From Berberis thunbergii (taxonomy: Eukaryota > Streptophyta > Magnoliopsida > Ranunculales > Berberidaceae): a DNA stretch of 64,000 bases. A program made the position numbers and the translations under genes. The notes beneath the pieces were generated by a model. The model did not search any database and was not told where the DNA came from. It worked only from the letters and a program-made list of their open reading frames with translations. The stretch covers positions 248,001 to 312,000 of the forward strand of contig QNQO01005827.1 of NCBI GenBank assembly GCA_003290165.1. Direction: 5' to 3'. Position 1 is the first letter of the stretch. Each line of letters starts with the position of its first letter. Positions 11,945 to 33,449 of the stretch are shown in pieces.

Positions 11945-13478
11945 TGATGCAGATTTAACTAACCTAAATAAATAGGTTAATTTAACCTAATTTTAATAAC
12001 TGCAAGTGCACAGTGTCTAACTGGTAGACAAGGGCAAGTACAGGTCGATCCCACAAGGACTGTGGTTGCAATTAAATTTCAGAGTTGATTTAAACTAATT
12101 TAAATTGGGTTATTACACAATTAAAATATCTAAACTAAAATAAAATAAACAAAATAAAAGTTTTAAAGAATATGAGAAGGAAACCAAGGCATTGAATCCA
12201 CCACAGGTTCTTTGAGATTTGTGTAATCCAAATTATTATTTTCAAGAATTAACATGACTAACCTAAAGATTAATCTAAGTTCGCAATTGATTTCAGCAAA
12301 GGTATAAACCCTAGCATTGCGTGTCTTCTTACGGCACACACAATCACAGTTTATTTTAACTAATCCTAAACCCCTAGCATTGTGTGTCTTCTTACGGCAC
12401 ACACAATCACAGATTCAGATTAATTGATTAAATCAGGCTTTGAATTTCAACAAAGGGTACTTCTAACTACCGACTAGTCTAGATAATTAATCAGGATATA
12501 ATCGGTGAAAGCAAATTATTGAAAATCATAAATCAAATGTGTTTAACGTTCAAGCACAAAGAAAAAAAATAAATTTAAATACACAAACTCTAGGAAATCC
12601 TGTGGTTCATCGTAGCCTTGGCGAAGGGTTTAGCTATCCATGGTAGCGGTGGTTACAACATCATTGGATGTGAAAATCATCTCAGCACGAACGCGAATCC
12701 CGAGGAAAAGAGCTGCTAATGGCACTGTGGTGGCTCAGAGTGAACACCGGGGGTGCAAATAATGAAAATTGATTTTCAAATCAGTTTTCTCCCGCCCGAA
12801 AAATTGCGCGACTTCTTCTCCAGCTCGACAGCGTCTGCTTCGCTCCTCGTGAGCTTCCTCACCTTCGACCTTGTTCTGAACCTGCAAAAGAGAGAGAGGG
12901 TGAAGAAAGAATGAGATAACACAAAGAAAACGAAAGGGGATGCGAAACAGGGAGGCTCTGTCCCGAGCTCTGTCTCGCGTGTGGTGGTGGTGGTGGTCTG
13001 TTCCTGGTGGATGGTGGCGGCTGATAGTGGAGGACGAGGAGGAGGTGGTGATGGCGGTGTTTATCGCGCTGTCGGCTCTCCTATTGAGCAAGGATTGCCG
13101 GCAGGGTGGATTGGTGTGGTGGCCGAAAAAGAGAGGAGGGGAGAAAGAAGTGGAAAAGACAGAAGAAGAAGCTTTCTCTAAGATGGGGGAGCTAAATAGG
13201 GTTCTCCTATTATCTTGGGCTTGGGTTTTTAGGTTAGCATTTTGGGTTTGGGCTTAGGTTGACCTAGGTTTATTAGGGTTAGATATGTGTCCTCCACTTT
13301 GTACCACGGCTAGAATCGACCAATTGTCATTACTTAAATTGTCGCCTTAATATGATTTCATCGTTCACGCTCAATTCCTACAAAGACATGAAAACGAAAT
13401 AATTATTATAAAATATAATAATCGAAACACTAACATATATAAATTAAGGATATATTATGTAATATTATGTGAATATCA
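11945..13478 (-). repeat. 5' LTR (element orientation) of the 5170-13478 retrotransposon
   Basis: This direct repeat partner of 5170-6774 has the same TG..CA ends and abuts the primer-binding site. It is about 70 bases shorter than the other copy, mainly through a missing local duplication and a shorter GGT run. Most aligned stretches are nearly identical by eye, which suggests a fairly recent insertion. Confidence 0.9.
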
Positions 13479-13658
13479 GTCACTAATGAAGCATTCACCA
13501 AATTCTAATTTGAGAAATATAACTGATAATGTCCGCAGCATGTAATTAGTGCCTGCATTGTGACATACCAGATACAACAAGAAGGTTATGGAAACTGATA
13601 TATTAAACATACAAACTTGAATTCTTATGCTAACTATTTGAATATAAATCATAAATAC

Positions 13659-13867
13659 CTGAGTTACACAGACTACATAGAAGAGATGGATGAGACACAA
13701 GAAAGATTCAGCAGATGATAGGAAAGGGCGTGGAAGACAAAAAAGAACCCACATCAACGACGAAAAAGGATCATGAGAAAGGACAAGATCAGCAGCTCGT
13801 CTCCAATACTGTGTGTCAGGATATACAACTCCTTTATCAGCCTCTCTCAAGACAGATGAGATATTAC
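13659..13867 (-). pseudogene. PRT6: PRT6 fragment, exon upstream of the C-terminal cluster
   Basis: A 209-base minus-strand exon lies between an acceptor (TTTTGCAG) and a donor (GTATTTATG). It encodes about 70 residues including DPFSSLMWVLFCLPRPFLSS and LCLIHLFYVVCVTQ, which match the segment of PRT6 that lies N-terminal to the CPECK/CLLCGRLC cluster. It is open throughout. Together with 4748-5165 it forms one interrupted PRT6 piece, split by the retrotransposon whose target duplication lies at 13479-13483. No other PRT6 exons are seen upstream, where pieces of other genes begin instead. Confidence 0.7.
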
Positions 13868-14246
13868 CTGCAAAACATTTCTCAGTGAGACCCATGTTTT
13901 ATGGCACAAACTGAAGAGACTCCTGATCTAAAATTTCATAAAATCAATTAGAGAGAGGTTCGTCTCTGAAACATGGAGATGCAAAGACGCATTGACAATA
14001 AGAGACAGCTCAATTCATTTAAAGGGAAAAAAATGTCACAACGCTAATAAAATGTATTATTTTCACTTCCTTTTGCTGAAAGAAATGTGAATGATCTAAA
14101 CATTTTTGTGATGATGAATGTACATAATGTTTCAATGGAAAAAAGGGAACGAAAGCAAGAAGAAGAAAGAGCAAGAAATGGCAGTAAAATAACCAAGTAT
14201 AATCATATCAATGGTAGTCATTGTCAAACACCTCGTAATCGTCTTG

Positions 14247-14270
14247 GACACCGACACACATGTCGGTGTC
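14247..14270. repeat. Perfect 10-bp hairpin
   Basis: GACACCGACA and TGTCGGTGTC are exact complements around a CACA loop. The GTGTCGGTGTC motif is common in plant repeats. It is too short and isolated to assign as a terminator or a Helitron end, and no CTRR terminus follows on either strand. Confidence 0.6.
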
Positions 14271-14507
14271 ATTGTTACATAGTTTTCACTTGTCAAAAAC
14301 TGAGGTGTTAGGGCTAGTGGCTTGTACTAAGCAATTAATTAAATAAATGAGGCAAGTTTGGAGGGGCAGTGCATTAGAGGTTTATCCTATTGTTAAGGAA
14401 GCTTTGGAGAGAAAAAAAAAACAAAAAGCACTACACTATAGAAAGATTACATTTCGCATAAGGAACAAAACCGTATGGGATCTTATGAAGGCAAAAATAA
14501 CACTCAC

Positions 14508-14581
14508 AGCTTCATAATGACGATACACTGCAGATGGAAAGGAATTCACAAGGTTGCATAACAAATCAACTGCTAGTTCAC
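14508..14581 (-). pseudogene. Exon-like segment of unidentified gene
   Basis: A 74-base open stretch on the minus strand lies between CATGAAAG and GTGAGTG. It encodes ELAVDLLCNLVNSFPSAVY followed by RHYEA, a helical, HEAT-like sequence. I cannot name the family. It lies in the same series and on the same strand as the recognised exon fragments. Confidence 0.4.
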
Positions 14582-15476
14582 CTTTCATGGAAAATAATTA
14601 TATGTCTAAACCAACAAGTACATTGGAATACTCATCCATGTCTTTTCTCTGAATGTTATCTGAATGACTATATGTCTATATATAGATATCATATAAATAC
14701 ATATGGGCAAATGAACGAGGCTATGGTACTTTGCATTAGGCTGTGTTTGGTTGAGGGGGAAGGAAAGTAAATGAGTTTCTATGGGTCCACACTAATATTA
14801 ATATCTATATGATATTTTTTACCCCCATACATGGGGTTATTTTATTCTTCGACACTCCACCTGCAAATCAAATTGTCGTAAAGGACTCGAGTGGCTACAA
14901 CTTTCTCAACCTTAAACCTCATTGCTTCAAGGACTAGATTTTTTCCCACTACAACATGACCAATTCCTAACTGAGACAATGAGACCAATCCAACCAAGTC
15001 ATTAATCACATGGTCAATGTTTCAAAACAATACAACAAAGGATGGTGCTTAACTACCCAAATTCTTGTGTTGTAAGTGCAACCCTCATTAGCTCGCAGAG
15101 TCTAAGAATACAACAATAACTTTGTCAATGTACGTAAAATTAACGATGATTTGTCAATGTTATTAGCTCAAGTATTGAGTACTTGCGAATTGCAGTAATG
15201 CAAAATAAACACATGCAACTGTCCTAAAACTGACAAGTGACATAACGATCATTTACAAGCAACAACACATGATATAGTTGCCTCCTATGAAGACTTTATT
15301 AAAGGATCGATTAGGGGGTTCTAAAAGCCAATAACATTATGGGCTCACACACTTTCTTGTCCTATTATAAATGTTCATCACATGATAAAACATGTTTTAT
15401 TCTCTTTTGCTTATTTTATGAACTGTTTTATCGTAAGTTCTAATTGTTTACACTAGGAATATATATAGATGTTTAC

Positions 15477-15747
15477 CGTGTGATTAGCCTTGTACCAATC
15501 TCCGATGAGAACGGTGTAGTCTCCAGCATGGTCAGGGAATGGAACAGGAATTCTTGGTCTGCTGAGAATTCTGATTTCTCCGAAGCCACCTGCAGCCTTG
15601 TGGAATGCAGTAGAGGGGTAGTAGAAGAAGCTACCAATCTGGTCCTTCACCTGGGGAGTGTAAGTAAAATTCCTGCCAGGAGAGATTGGGTGGGTTGTAC
15701 CTTAAATGCCATCTTGCCATGAATTCCTCCTCTGCAGTATTCCATTC
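15477..15747 (-). pseudogene. SKU5-similar (multicopper-oxidase-like) exon fragment with internal stop
   Basis: This 271-base minus-strand exon has an acceptor (AAAACAG) and a donor (GTAAACATC). It encodes NSWQDGI, then a TAA, then GTTHPISPGRNFTYTPQVKD, SFFYYPSTAFHKAAGGFG and ILSRPRIPVPFPDHAGDYTV ending in DWYKANHT. This is the Cu-oxidase-3 domain of plant SKS proteins (SKU5-like/pollen Bp10-like, extracellular, GPI-anchored or secreted). The stop falls between the WQDG and GTT motifs and breaks the frame; the rest is well kept. Intact SKS proteins have about 540-590 residues, whereas this is about 90 codons with no neighbouring SKS exon. Confidence 0.8.
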
Positions 15748-16921
15748 CTGTTTTACATAACATAAAACCAGAATCAGTGAAATCCAACCATGTTTTGTAT
15801 AACATAAAACCATAATCAATCATTAATAATAAACAAGGTCACAACATGCATGACCACCCAGCTATGGCAATGTTATTACATGCTCTATCATTCTTATGCC
15901 GATAGTGATTGTTGCATGAATGAAGAACTTGTACAAAATTGTGATTATGATTTTAATAGCAAGGCTTTTTTTTTAGTTGTTGTATATCATTTTTTTCTTT
16001 TTTGGATAGCACCACTTCAATGCTAACAAATTTTATTTTTTTTATATACTTGTGTCAAGCCAAATTGAACTTTACTATTTAATCAGAAGCAAAAATAAAA
16101 ATAGAAACACCTTTCCAAGAGAGAAAATTAGCACTTTCTGAAACTTTTATTGTCGATTGCCTCCAGTTTATGCAAAAGACAAAAGACATGTTTCTAAGAG
16201 TTGGGGACAACATTTACTTTACTTGGACAGGGTTTTGCAATCTACCAAGTGCCCCAATTCTTTCGTATCAGCCTTTAAGCAGCAAGCAAGTGATGTGGAT
16301 GTGTTTGCACCATTTTAAGTGTTAATGATGCATTTTTGGACAATACCTGCACAAGCACATGACACACAAGTGTTAAATGCATCATTAACACTTAAAGGAG
16401 ATAAAAAGCATCTAGAGTGGCTTTGAAACATGTGCACTATCACACTAATGAATATTAAAGACAATGATTCACTGTTACTTAAAAACATTTGTTTCTAAAA
16501 TACCGTAAAATTGAATCAAAACTATGTTTCAGCTAGTCAGATTGTTACTCATGATAGGGTTTAGAGGTTTGAGCACTACAAGTGATCCATATGCCAACTA
16601 ACGTAAGTGTCGTAGTTTTAAAACCTACATGCCTTCCCAAACAACACAATAACTAAAAATAGATATGAATAAAGAAAGAACATAAATATGAATGAGTTTC
16701 TTACCAGTAGTACGACCGCTAGCATAAAGAGAAAGAACGGCCTGGATAGCGAATACATGGTAGGAGTGTTAAAGGAGGGACATGGGGGAAAAATGATATA
16801 TTCCGAATTCATACCTTGACCATTCCAGTTCCATTGTCACAAAAAAAATGCTTAATCCAGAAAAATGCATAATTAAAAAAAATTGAAATGGAGAAGAGAT
16901 TTGGAAAAATCATTCACTTAC
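15748..16921. other. Intron-like sequence between gene fragments
   Basis: No complete gene is visible. There is a 22-bp perfect inverted repeat (16314-16396) and one weak exon-like minus-strand stretch near 16694-16760 with a hydrophobic peptide (MYSLSRPFFLFMLAVVLL) before a GTAAGAAAC donor, which I cannot assign. Confidence 0.35.
16314..16396. repeat. Perfect 22-bp inverted repeat with 39-base loop
   Basis: The arm 16314-16335 (TTTAAGTGTTAATGATGC plus ATTT) is the exact complement of 16375-16396. It could form a stable hairpin if transcribed. It may be a small foldback element or a chance remnant of a larger inverted repeat. No target duplication is evident next to the arms. Confidence 0.75.
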
Positions 16922-16996
16922 TGCTAAGGAATTGAGAACATTGTGCAGTCCTGGCACCTGTAGGCTAATTTTTGACACTGGACGCTCCATATGACA
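16922..16996 (-). pseudogene. Mur-ligase-like (MurC type) exon fragment
   Basis: This 75-base minus-strand exon runs between TTTTGCAG and GTAAGTG and encodes PVSKISLQVPGLHNVLNSLA at its end. The LxVPGxHNvxNxLA block is the conserved border between the central and C-terminal domains of Mur ligases, bacterial peptidoglycan enzymes with plastid-derived relatives in plants. Only 25 codons are present. The assignment rests on one motif. Confidence 0.5.
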
Positions 16997-17313
16997 CTGC
17001 AAAACATTAATAATTCAAATGAGTACTATGCATACATAAAGTGGTGGTGGCAGGGGGGGGGTTCATCTTAGGGAACTGTAACAATTGACATAATCAACAA
17101 AATGACTTTTATTTTCTAATGGACAACAAACATGAAAAACAATGAATTTTCATTTCACTTATTCATTGCAATTTGCAACATAATCCTAGGCCACTAATAA
17201 CAACTAATTTTTGTTTCTCCAGAACCACAAGAGGCAACGAAATAGTACCATTTAACTAGGTATCCATGTTATAGAAAGCCACTGAACATGTCTGTGATAT
17301 TCATACAACTGAC

Positions 17314-17632
17314 ACTCCAATCGAGGGTGGTAACGTCCTTGCTTTTACAAGAATGAAGAACTGTTTATATTACTATTTGCTAATGAGGTTTGAGGCCAAC
17401 ATTTATAAGAGTAAAGAATAAACAAAGCAAGGGAGTCAGACAGGCAGCTTCAGAGAATTAAAAAAAAAAAAAAAAAAAAACTCAAGAGATTTCAAGCCCC
17501 ATAGGCCATAACTAGAATTCAATTCACATACAACAATCAACAGATGTGTCCTTTGAGCACATTGCTCAAGTGAACTTCTACTTACCCTAATGCTAAAAGT
17601 GAACCCGCTGGACTCCGTGCGCAAGCAAAAAC
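17314..17632 (-). pseudogene. HOS15: HOS15-like (TBL1-type) WD40 fragments
   Basis: The exon 17632-17586 encodes VFACARSPAGSLLALG, bounded by CTCAACAG and GTAAG. HOS15 and TBL1 proteins have (E)VFACAWSPAGSLLASG at the first WD40 blade, so W and S are substituted here. Further along the minus strand, 17346-17314 encodes SKDVTTLDWS, the next conserved block (KSKDVTTLDWN). The order agrees with HOS15, a nuclear WD40 protein of histone-deacetylase complexes. Most of the protein is missing. Replacement of the tryptophan and the short length mark it as a non-functional fragment. Confidence 0.65.
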
Positions 17633-17815
17633 CTGTTGAGAACATGATGTCATATAATGTTATAATAAATGCGCGCACGGGCAGGGGTCCTAAAGAACCC
17701 ACAATAAAGTTAAACTACCATGAAGGGCATTCAACTCAAGTGACAATGTTTAATAGTTGAACAAACCATTAAAAGATAAGTTATTTGTGCTCTTGAAGCA
17801 CTTACTATGCAAGCA

Positions 17816-18541
17816 TAGTAGGTCCTGCCTTCTTGTGTTTGTCTCCAGCAACCTCCATTGTTAATTTCACATCGTAGAGCTTCTGATGCTGTTGAATCAA
17901 GGCAAACAGCTGACTTGGTAAGCCAATAATGCAAAGTTTGCATGAAGGAAATTAGTTTATATCCCTGCATTCATTGTTAGTAGATATAGTACAAGGATTA
18001 TAACCTTCAAAATTTATAAGTTCTCAGAATCAAGTTTTTAGGATAGCAGACTAGAGCCATTGTTTGTAGATGTGGTGCAAGGATTATAACCTTCAAAATT
18101 TAAAGGTATTCAGAATTCACGTTTTTAGGATAGAGGACTGGACCTTTGTATCATTTGGTATAACACAATTATTTTCAAGGATGATGACGACAAGATTTAG
18201 AATGGAGCAACATGAAGTTTTTGCAAGAGCTCTTAAAACTCATTACAACTATAATATTAACACATTTCTCATCATTTATCACCAAAATGCAGACTATTTC
18301 ATGTTTGCAAGTGTACAAGTCATTCTAAAACTACAATTTCTTTCTAATATAGCAAATGAGTATAATAATAATAAATCTCAATATCAACTGAAACATATCA
18401 AAGAGGTGTTGCCTACTATTGCATGATTTTTACTGGAATCGAACCACAAACCAGACTCACCTTCACAGTGGGTATAACCATTGACTACAAACTTTACGCT
18501 TGCGCAATAGGGCATTCACACACTCTTCCTCTAAAAGTATC
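17816..18541 (-). pseudogene. VSR: Vacuolar sorting receptor fragment (two exons), frameshifted
   Basis: The exon 18541-18461 encodes FRGRVCECPIAQ and, after the loss of one base, VKFVVNGYTHCE, then a GTGAGT donor. The exon 17888-17816 encodes SEALRCEINNGGCWRQTQEG followed by RTYYAC, then GTAAGT. These are adjacent blocks of the cysteine-rich EGF-like region of plant vacuolar sorting receptors (BP80/VSR), Golgi-to-prevacuole cargo receptors. The order and spacing by one intron are right. The frameshift in the first exon and the absence of the PA domain, transmembrane and tail exons make it a pseudogene fragment. Confidence 0.8.
17971..18143. repeat. Tandem duplication, about 87-bp period
   Basis: Two adjacent copies share CAAGGATTATAACCTTCAAA and TTTTTAGGATAG blocks (17971-18056 and 18058-18143) with several substitutions. 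It lies within the intron between the two receptor exons. Confidence 0.7.
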
Positions 18542-18559
18542 CTGAAACACAATTCACAC

Positions 18560-19413
18560 AATGTTAAGTTAATAAATTGTCTACATACAAACGAAAGAAT
18601 CAAACAAATTCTAATTTAAGGGTGAAGAACAACACTCTGGAACATTGTAATAATTGAAAGTTCCATGGGAAGGTTATAAATTTTTTTATTTTTCTCAAGT
18701 GAAATTAGTAATGAAAATGGAACCCTAAAATGAAAATGGAAGGAGGCGAAACCAAACCGTGAATTTTTCAAGCTCTCTCTGACTCTGATTTTCTCTCCTC
18801 CTCGATCTCTCCTCTGCGCCAAACCTCTCTCTGACTCTGATTTTCAAGCTCCTCGATCTCTCCTCTATGCCAAACCTCGATCTCTCTTCTGCTCCTCGAT
18901 TTCTCCTCTGCAATAGGTCGAAAATCGTTCTCCCAATGACCGCGCAAACTCTTTTCTATTCCCCAATTTTTTTCGCCAAAACGGGAAACTTGCGCCAAAG
19001 AGGGAGCTCCACACACGCGGCCCACGTGCAAAACGCTCTTATTTAGCAACGGGTTTTAGCCGTTGCCCCTTATAGCCATGGTTTTGAGCCGTGTCCATTT
19101 TTTTAGCCATGGTTTTAAAGGACCGTTGGTCATTAAAGCCACGGTTTTTCGCACCGTGGCAAATTACACCACGGTTTTGGAGTCATGCCATTGTTTTAGC
19201 CACGGTTTTAAGCTGTGTGGTTATTATATGCCACGGTTTTTGGCCGTGGCAAATAACCATGAGTTTCAAAGCAGTGGCTAATGTTTTTTTTTGCCACGGT
19301 TTTAAGGCAGCGTTGGTCATTATAGCCGCGTTGTTTTGCCGTGACAACTTAACCAACGGTTTAGAAACCGTGGCCATCTCGGCATGGCTAAATTGGCAAG
19401 GTTTAGTGTAGTG
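18560..19413 (-). mobile_element. CACTA (En/Spm) transposon terminal and subterminal region
   Basis: The plus strand ends ..GGTTTAGTGTAGTG at 19413, that is CACTACACTAAACC on the minus strand, the signature terminus of CACTA elements. Inward from it, about ten motifs of the type GCCACGGTTTT / AAAACCGTGGC appear in both orientations (19040-19380), the dense subterminal repeats that En/Spm transposases bind. Further in (18770-18920) lies an imperfect tandem array of CTCCTCGATCTCTCCTCT units. The element extends left, but the opposite terminus is not in the window. Everything from here to base 1 may be its interior. The 3-bp target copy would be ATA at 19414-19416. Confidence 0.75.
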
Positions 19414-19587
19414 ATAAGATGGAAAGTCTCCTGTTTATGAAGATAAATGATGATTTGTTGACAAAAAACCCTGATTAGACATCCGCTATGCTGTCTTATT
19501 TCAAATAAAACACTTGTAGGTCAATACGCAAAGTTATAAAACACACTTTTGTCCCTAAAACTGTCCCAAAAAACCCACGAAAGAAAG

Positions 19588-20673
19588 TAGGGATAGACAG
19601 TTGGGGAGCGGATTTTCACGGATATCCACCCCCGCCTGCTCTGTTTGGGGCGATTTTGGATATGCTTAACGGATACAGATATCCAACAACATCCGTCAAA
19701 TATTTGGGGCAGATACGGGATTTGGCCATATCCGCTCTACGGATATCCGTATAAGTATGAAATTTACATAAATACCCCTAGCCCTTTAAAGAAAAAAAAC
19801 CCTACCCATTCGATCTCTCATATCTCACATCTCTCAGACTCTCACTTTTACATTGACAGATTTTGAGATCTCTCTTAAAAAAGAAAAAAAAAATACCCAT
19901 ATGAAAGATTTCAAAGAAGAAGAAGAAGATATTTTTTTTTTCATGATTTTCTTCTTTTACATGAAATATTTTGTGTTCTCAAACTAGTTCTAGGGGTTTT
20001 CACCATTTCAATTTGAATTTCAGTGCTTCTGATTTAACGTTAGGGTTTCGTGTGGGAAACAAAAGCAAAGAATCAATCGCAAGAATATCAACAACAACAG
20101 CAAGTTCTTGTGCCGACACCACCACATATTTGTCATCAGTAGCATCAAGCACATGTCGTTCATTGATTGATCTTTCTCGATCGATGCTGCAATTGGGTGG
20201 TTGATTGATCTTCTCGATCGATGCTCACTACCAATGACATGTCATTCATTATCAAGCACATCCAATTCTGTACTAGATGCTGCAGGCAAACCAGAGATGA
20301 TGTTCATCTTTCTCAAACATCCAAAAGCTATGGTAGTGTTGAAGGTTGGGGGTTTAGTTTCAAAGGTGGGTTCGGTGGTTTAGGAAGAAGAATATTAAGA
20401 GGGGTGGGGGTCATATCTGGTTTTTTTTTTTTTTTTTTTTTTCCTGATTCTTCTCATAGAATGGGGATGAGAGATTGGGGGTTCCAATCTTTTTCTTTTT
20501 TCTCAGATCTCAGATCTGGTTTTTTTTTCGGCTAAATGGGGCGGGGCAAATATCCGCCTATCCGTCAGGTGCGGGGATGGTTTAAAAAAAAATGATAAAC
20601 ATATATTCGGGGATCCACCATCCCTAACGGGGCAGAGATGGATTTGCCCAAATCCGCCCCATTACCGTCCCTA
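19588..20673. mobile_element. Non-autonomous hAT element
   Basis: The ends TAGGGATAGACAG.. and ..ATTACCGTCCCTA share an imperfect inverted repeat continuing into GCGGATTT / AAATCCGC. They are flanked by an exact 8-bp duplication AAAGAAAG (19580-19587 and 20674-20681). The subterminal sequence is rich in GGATATCCG and GGGGCGGAT motifs. No transposase frame is present. It sits immediately upstream of the transcribed leader of the helicase gene, so it may contribute promoter sequence. Confidence 0.9.
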
Positions 20674-20681
20674 AAAGAAAG

Positions 20682-21415
20682 TCAATAGACAATGTGGGAG
20701 AAGAAAGGTGTGGGTGAGCTTAGTGTTAAGAGTGCCTGTGAAGAGGATCTTCGGTGTGCAGATAACCTAAAAAGTGAGTTAAATACCAAATTCCAACAAG
20801 CGGTGTATTCCTTTTCCGCCCCCGACGCCTTTGCAAACCCTCCCAACTCTCACAAACCACATCCAATCCAATACAATACAATACAATCCAATCTAAAGAG
20901 GTTCGTACACACCTTCCTGCTCATTCTCAACACCACTTAGGGTTTCTTCTCAGATCTCTCTTTCCATAGATTTCACCGAGCTAGGGTTTTCTGATCTTTT
21001 TAACTTCATTTCTCTTGCTTTTCTGTTTTCTCAATTGTTCGAATTTATACCTCTTAAACCTTTCTTCTACAAAGTTTTTCGACAAATCTCGTTTTATTTT
21101 ATCGCTCATCAGATCCGGAGGTTTTCACTCTAATTCATTAGTCTTTCTTAGTTGAAGTTTTGTTTGTGAGTCGGAGCTCATTTATCTGACGGACCTTAGA
21201 TTTGATTTCAGGTCTTGGTGAACACTGCGTGGGTAGGGTTGGGTTGCTGGTAGTCTCAAGGGGCTCTTTTTGTCAGTTAGACGAGAGTTTTGGGTGTAGA
21301 TTGTTTTCGGCAGAATCTTATCGACCTCATAATAAGTCAGTAGCTGAAATTTGGATTGATTTTGTCTACTTGTTTGTGTACCTTATTGGGGTTTAGTTCA
21401 GTTTAGTTAATAACT
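20682..21415 (+). promoter_or_regulatory. Presumed promoter and 5' leader of the helicase gene
   Basis: A CT-rich plant leader (repeated AATACAATACAATCCAATC, then TTAGGGTTTCTTCTCAGATCTCTCT) precedes the ATG at 21416. A leader intron is possible, with an acceptor TTTGATTTCAG at 21201-21211, but no donor can be fixed. Short open frames here have no family signal. Upstream sequence beyond 20681 is replaced by a hAT element, so the native promoter is at most a few hundred bases. Confidence 0.5.

Positions 21416-33449
<12,034 letters not shown>

Larger units (their letters stand above)
5170..13478 (-). mobile_element. LTR retrotransposon (Ty3/gypsy, Athila-like, without complete pol)
   Basis: Two direct repeats of about 1.55 kb (5170-6774 and 11945-13478) both begin TGATGCAGATTT and end GAATATCA. 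The whole is flanked by the 5-bp duplication GTCAC (5165-5169 and 13479-13483). On the minus strand the primer-binding site TGGCGCCGTTGCCGGGGA (complement of 11921-11938) matches the 3' end of plant tRNA-Asp. A G-rich polypurine tract lies just inside the other repeat at about 6776-6792. So transcription runs right to left. The interior holds a broken gag-like region and remnants typical of Athila-type pol borders, but no protease, reverse transcriptase, RNase H or integrase core. It resembles a non-autonomous TR-GAG or LARD-type element. Confidence 0.9.

Noticed and set aside
12735..13257. Open frames of 105-118 codons with Val/Trp/His runs
   Set aside because: They lie inside the LTR over a GGT microsatellite and are repeated in the other LTR; no family signal.
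4748..13867. A functional PRT6 gene with large introns
   Set aside because: Only three exons of a roughly 2000-residue protein are present, and exons of other genes occupy the places where the remaining ones should be.
14247..14270. Helitron 3' terminal hairpin
   Set aside because: The stem is suitable, but no CTRR follows at 10-12 bases on either strand.
1..18560. Helitron as carrier of the gene fragments
   Set aside because: Multi-gene cargo in one orientation fits Helitrons, but no TC start or hairpin-CTRR end was found, while a CACTA end is visible at 19413. Not fully excluded, because the left end is outside the window.
20692..20940. 82-codon frame upstream of the helicase
   Set aside because: It spans the hAT flank and the CT-rich leader, has no domain signal and is best read as 5' leader.
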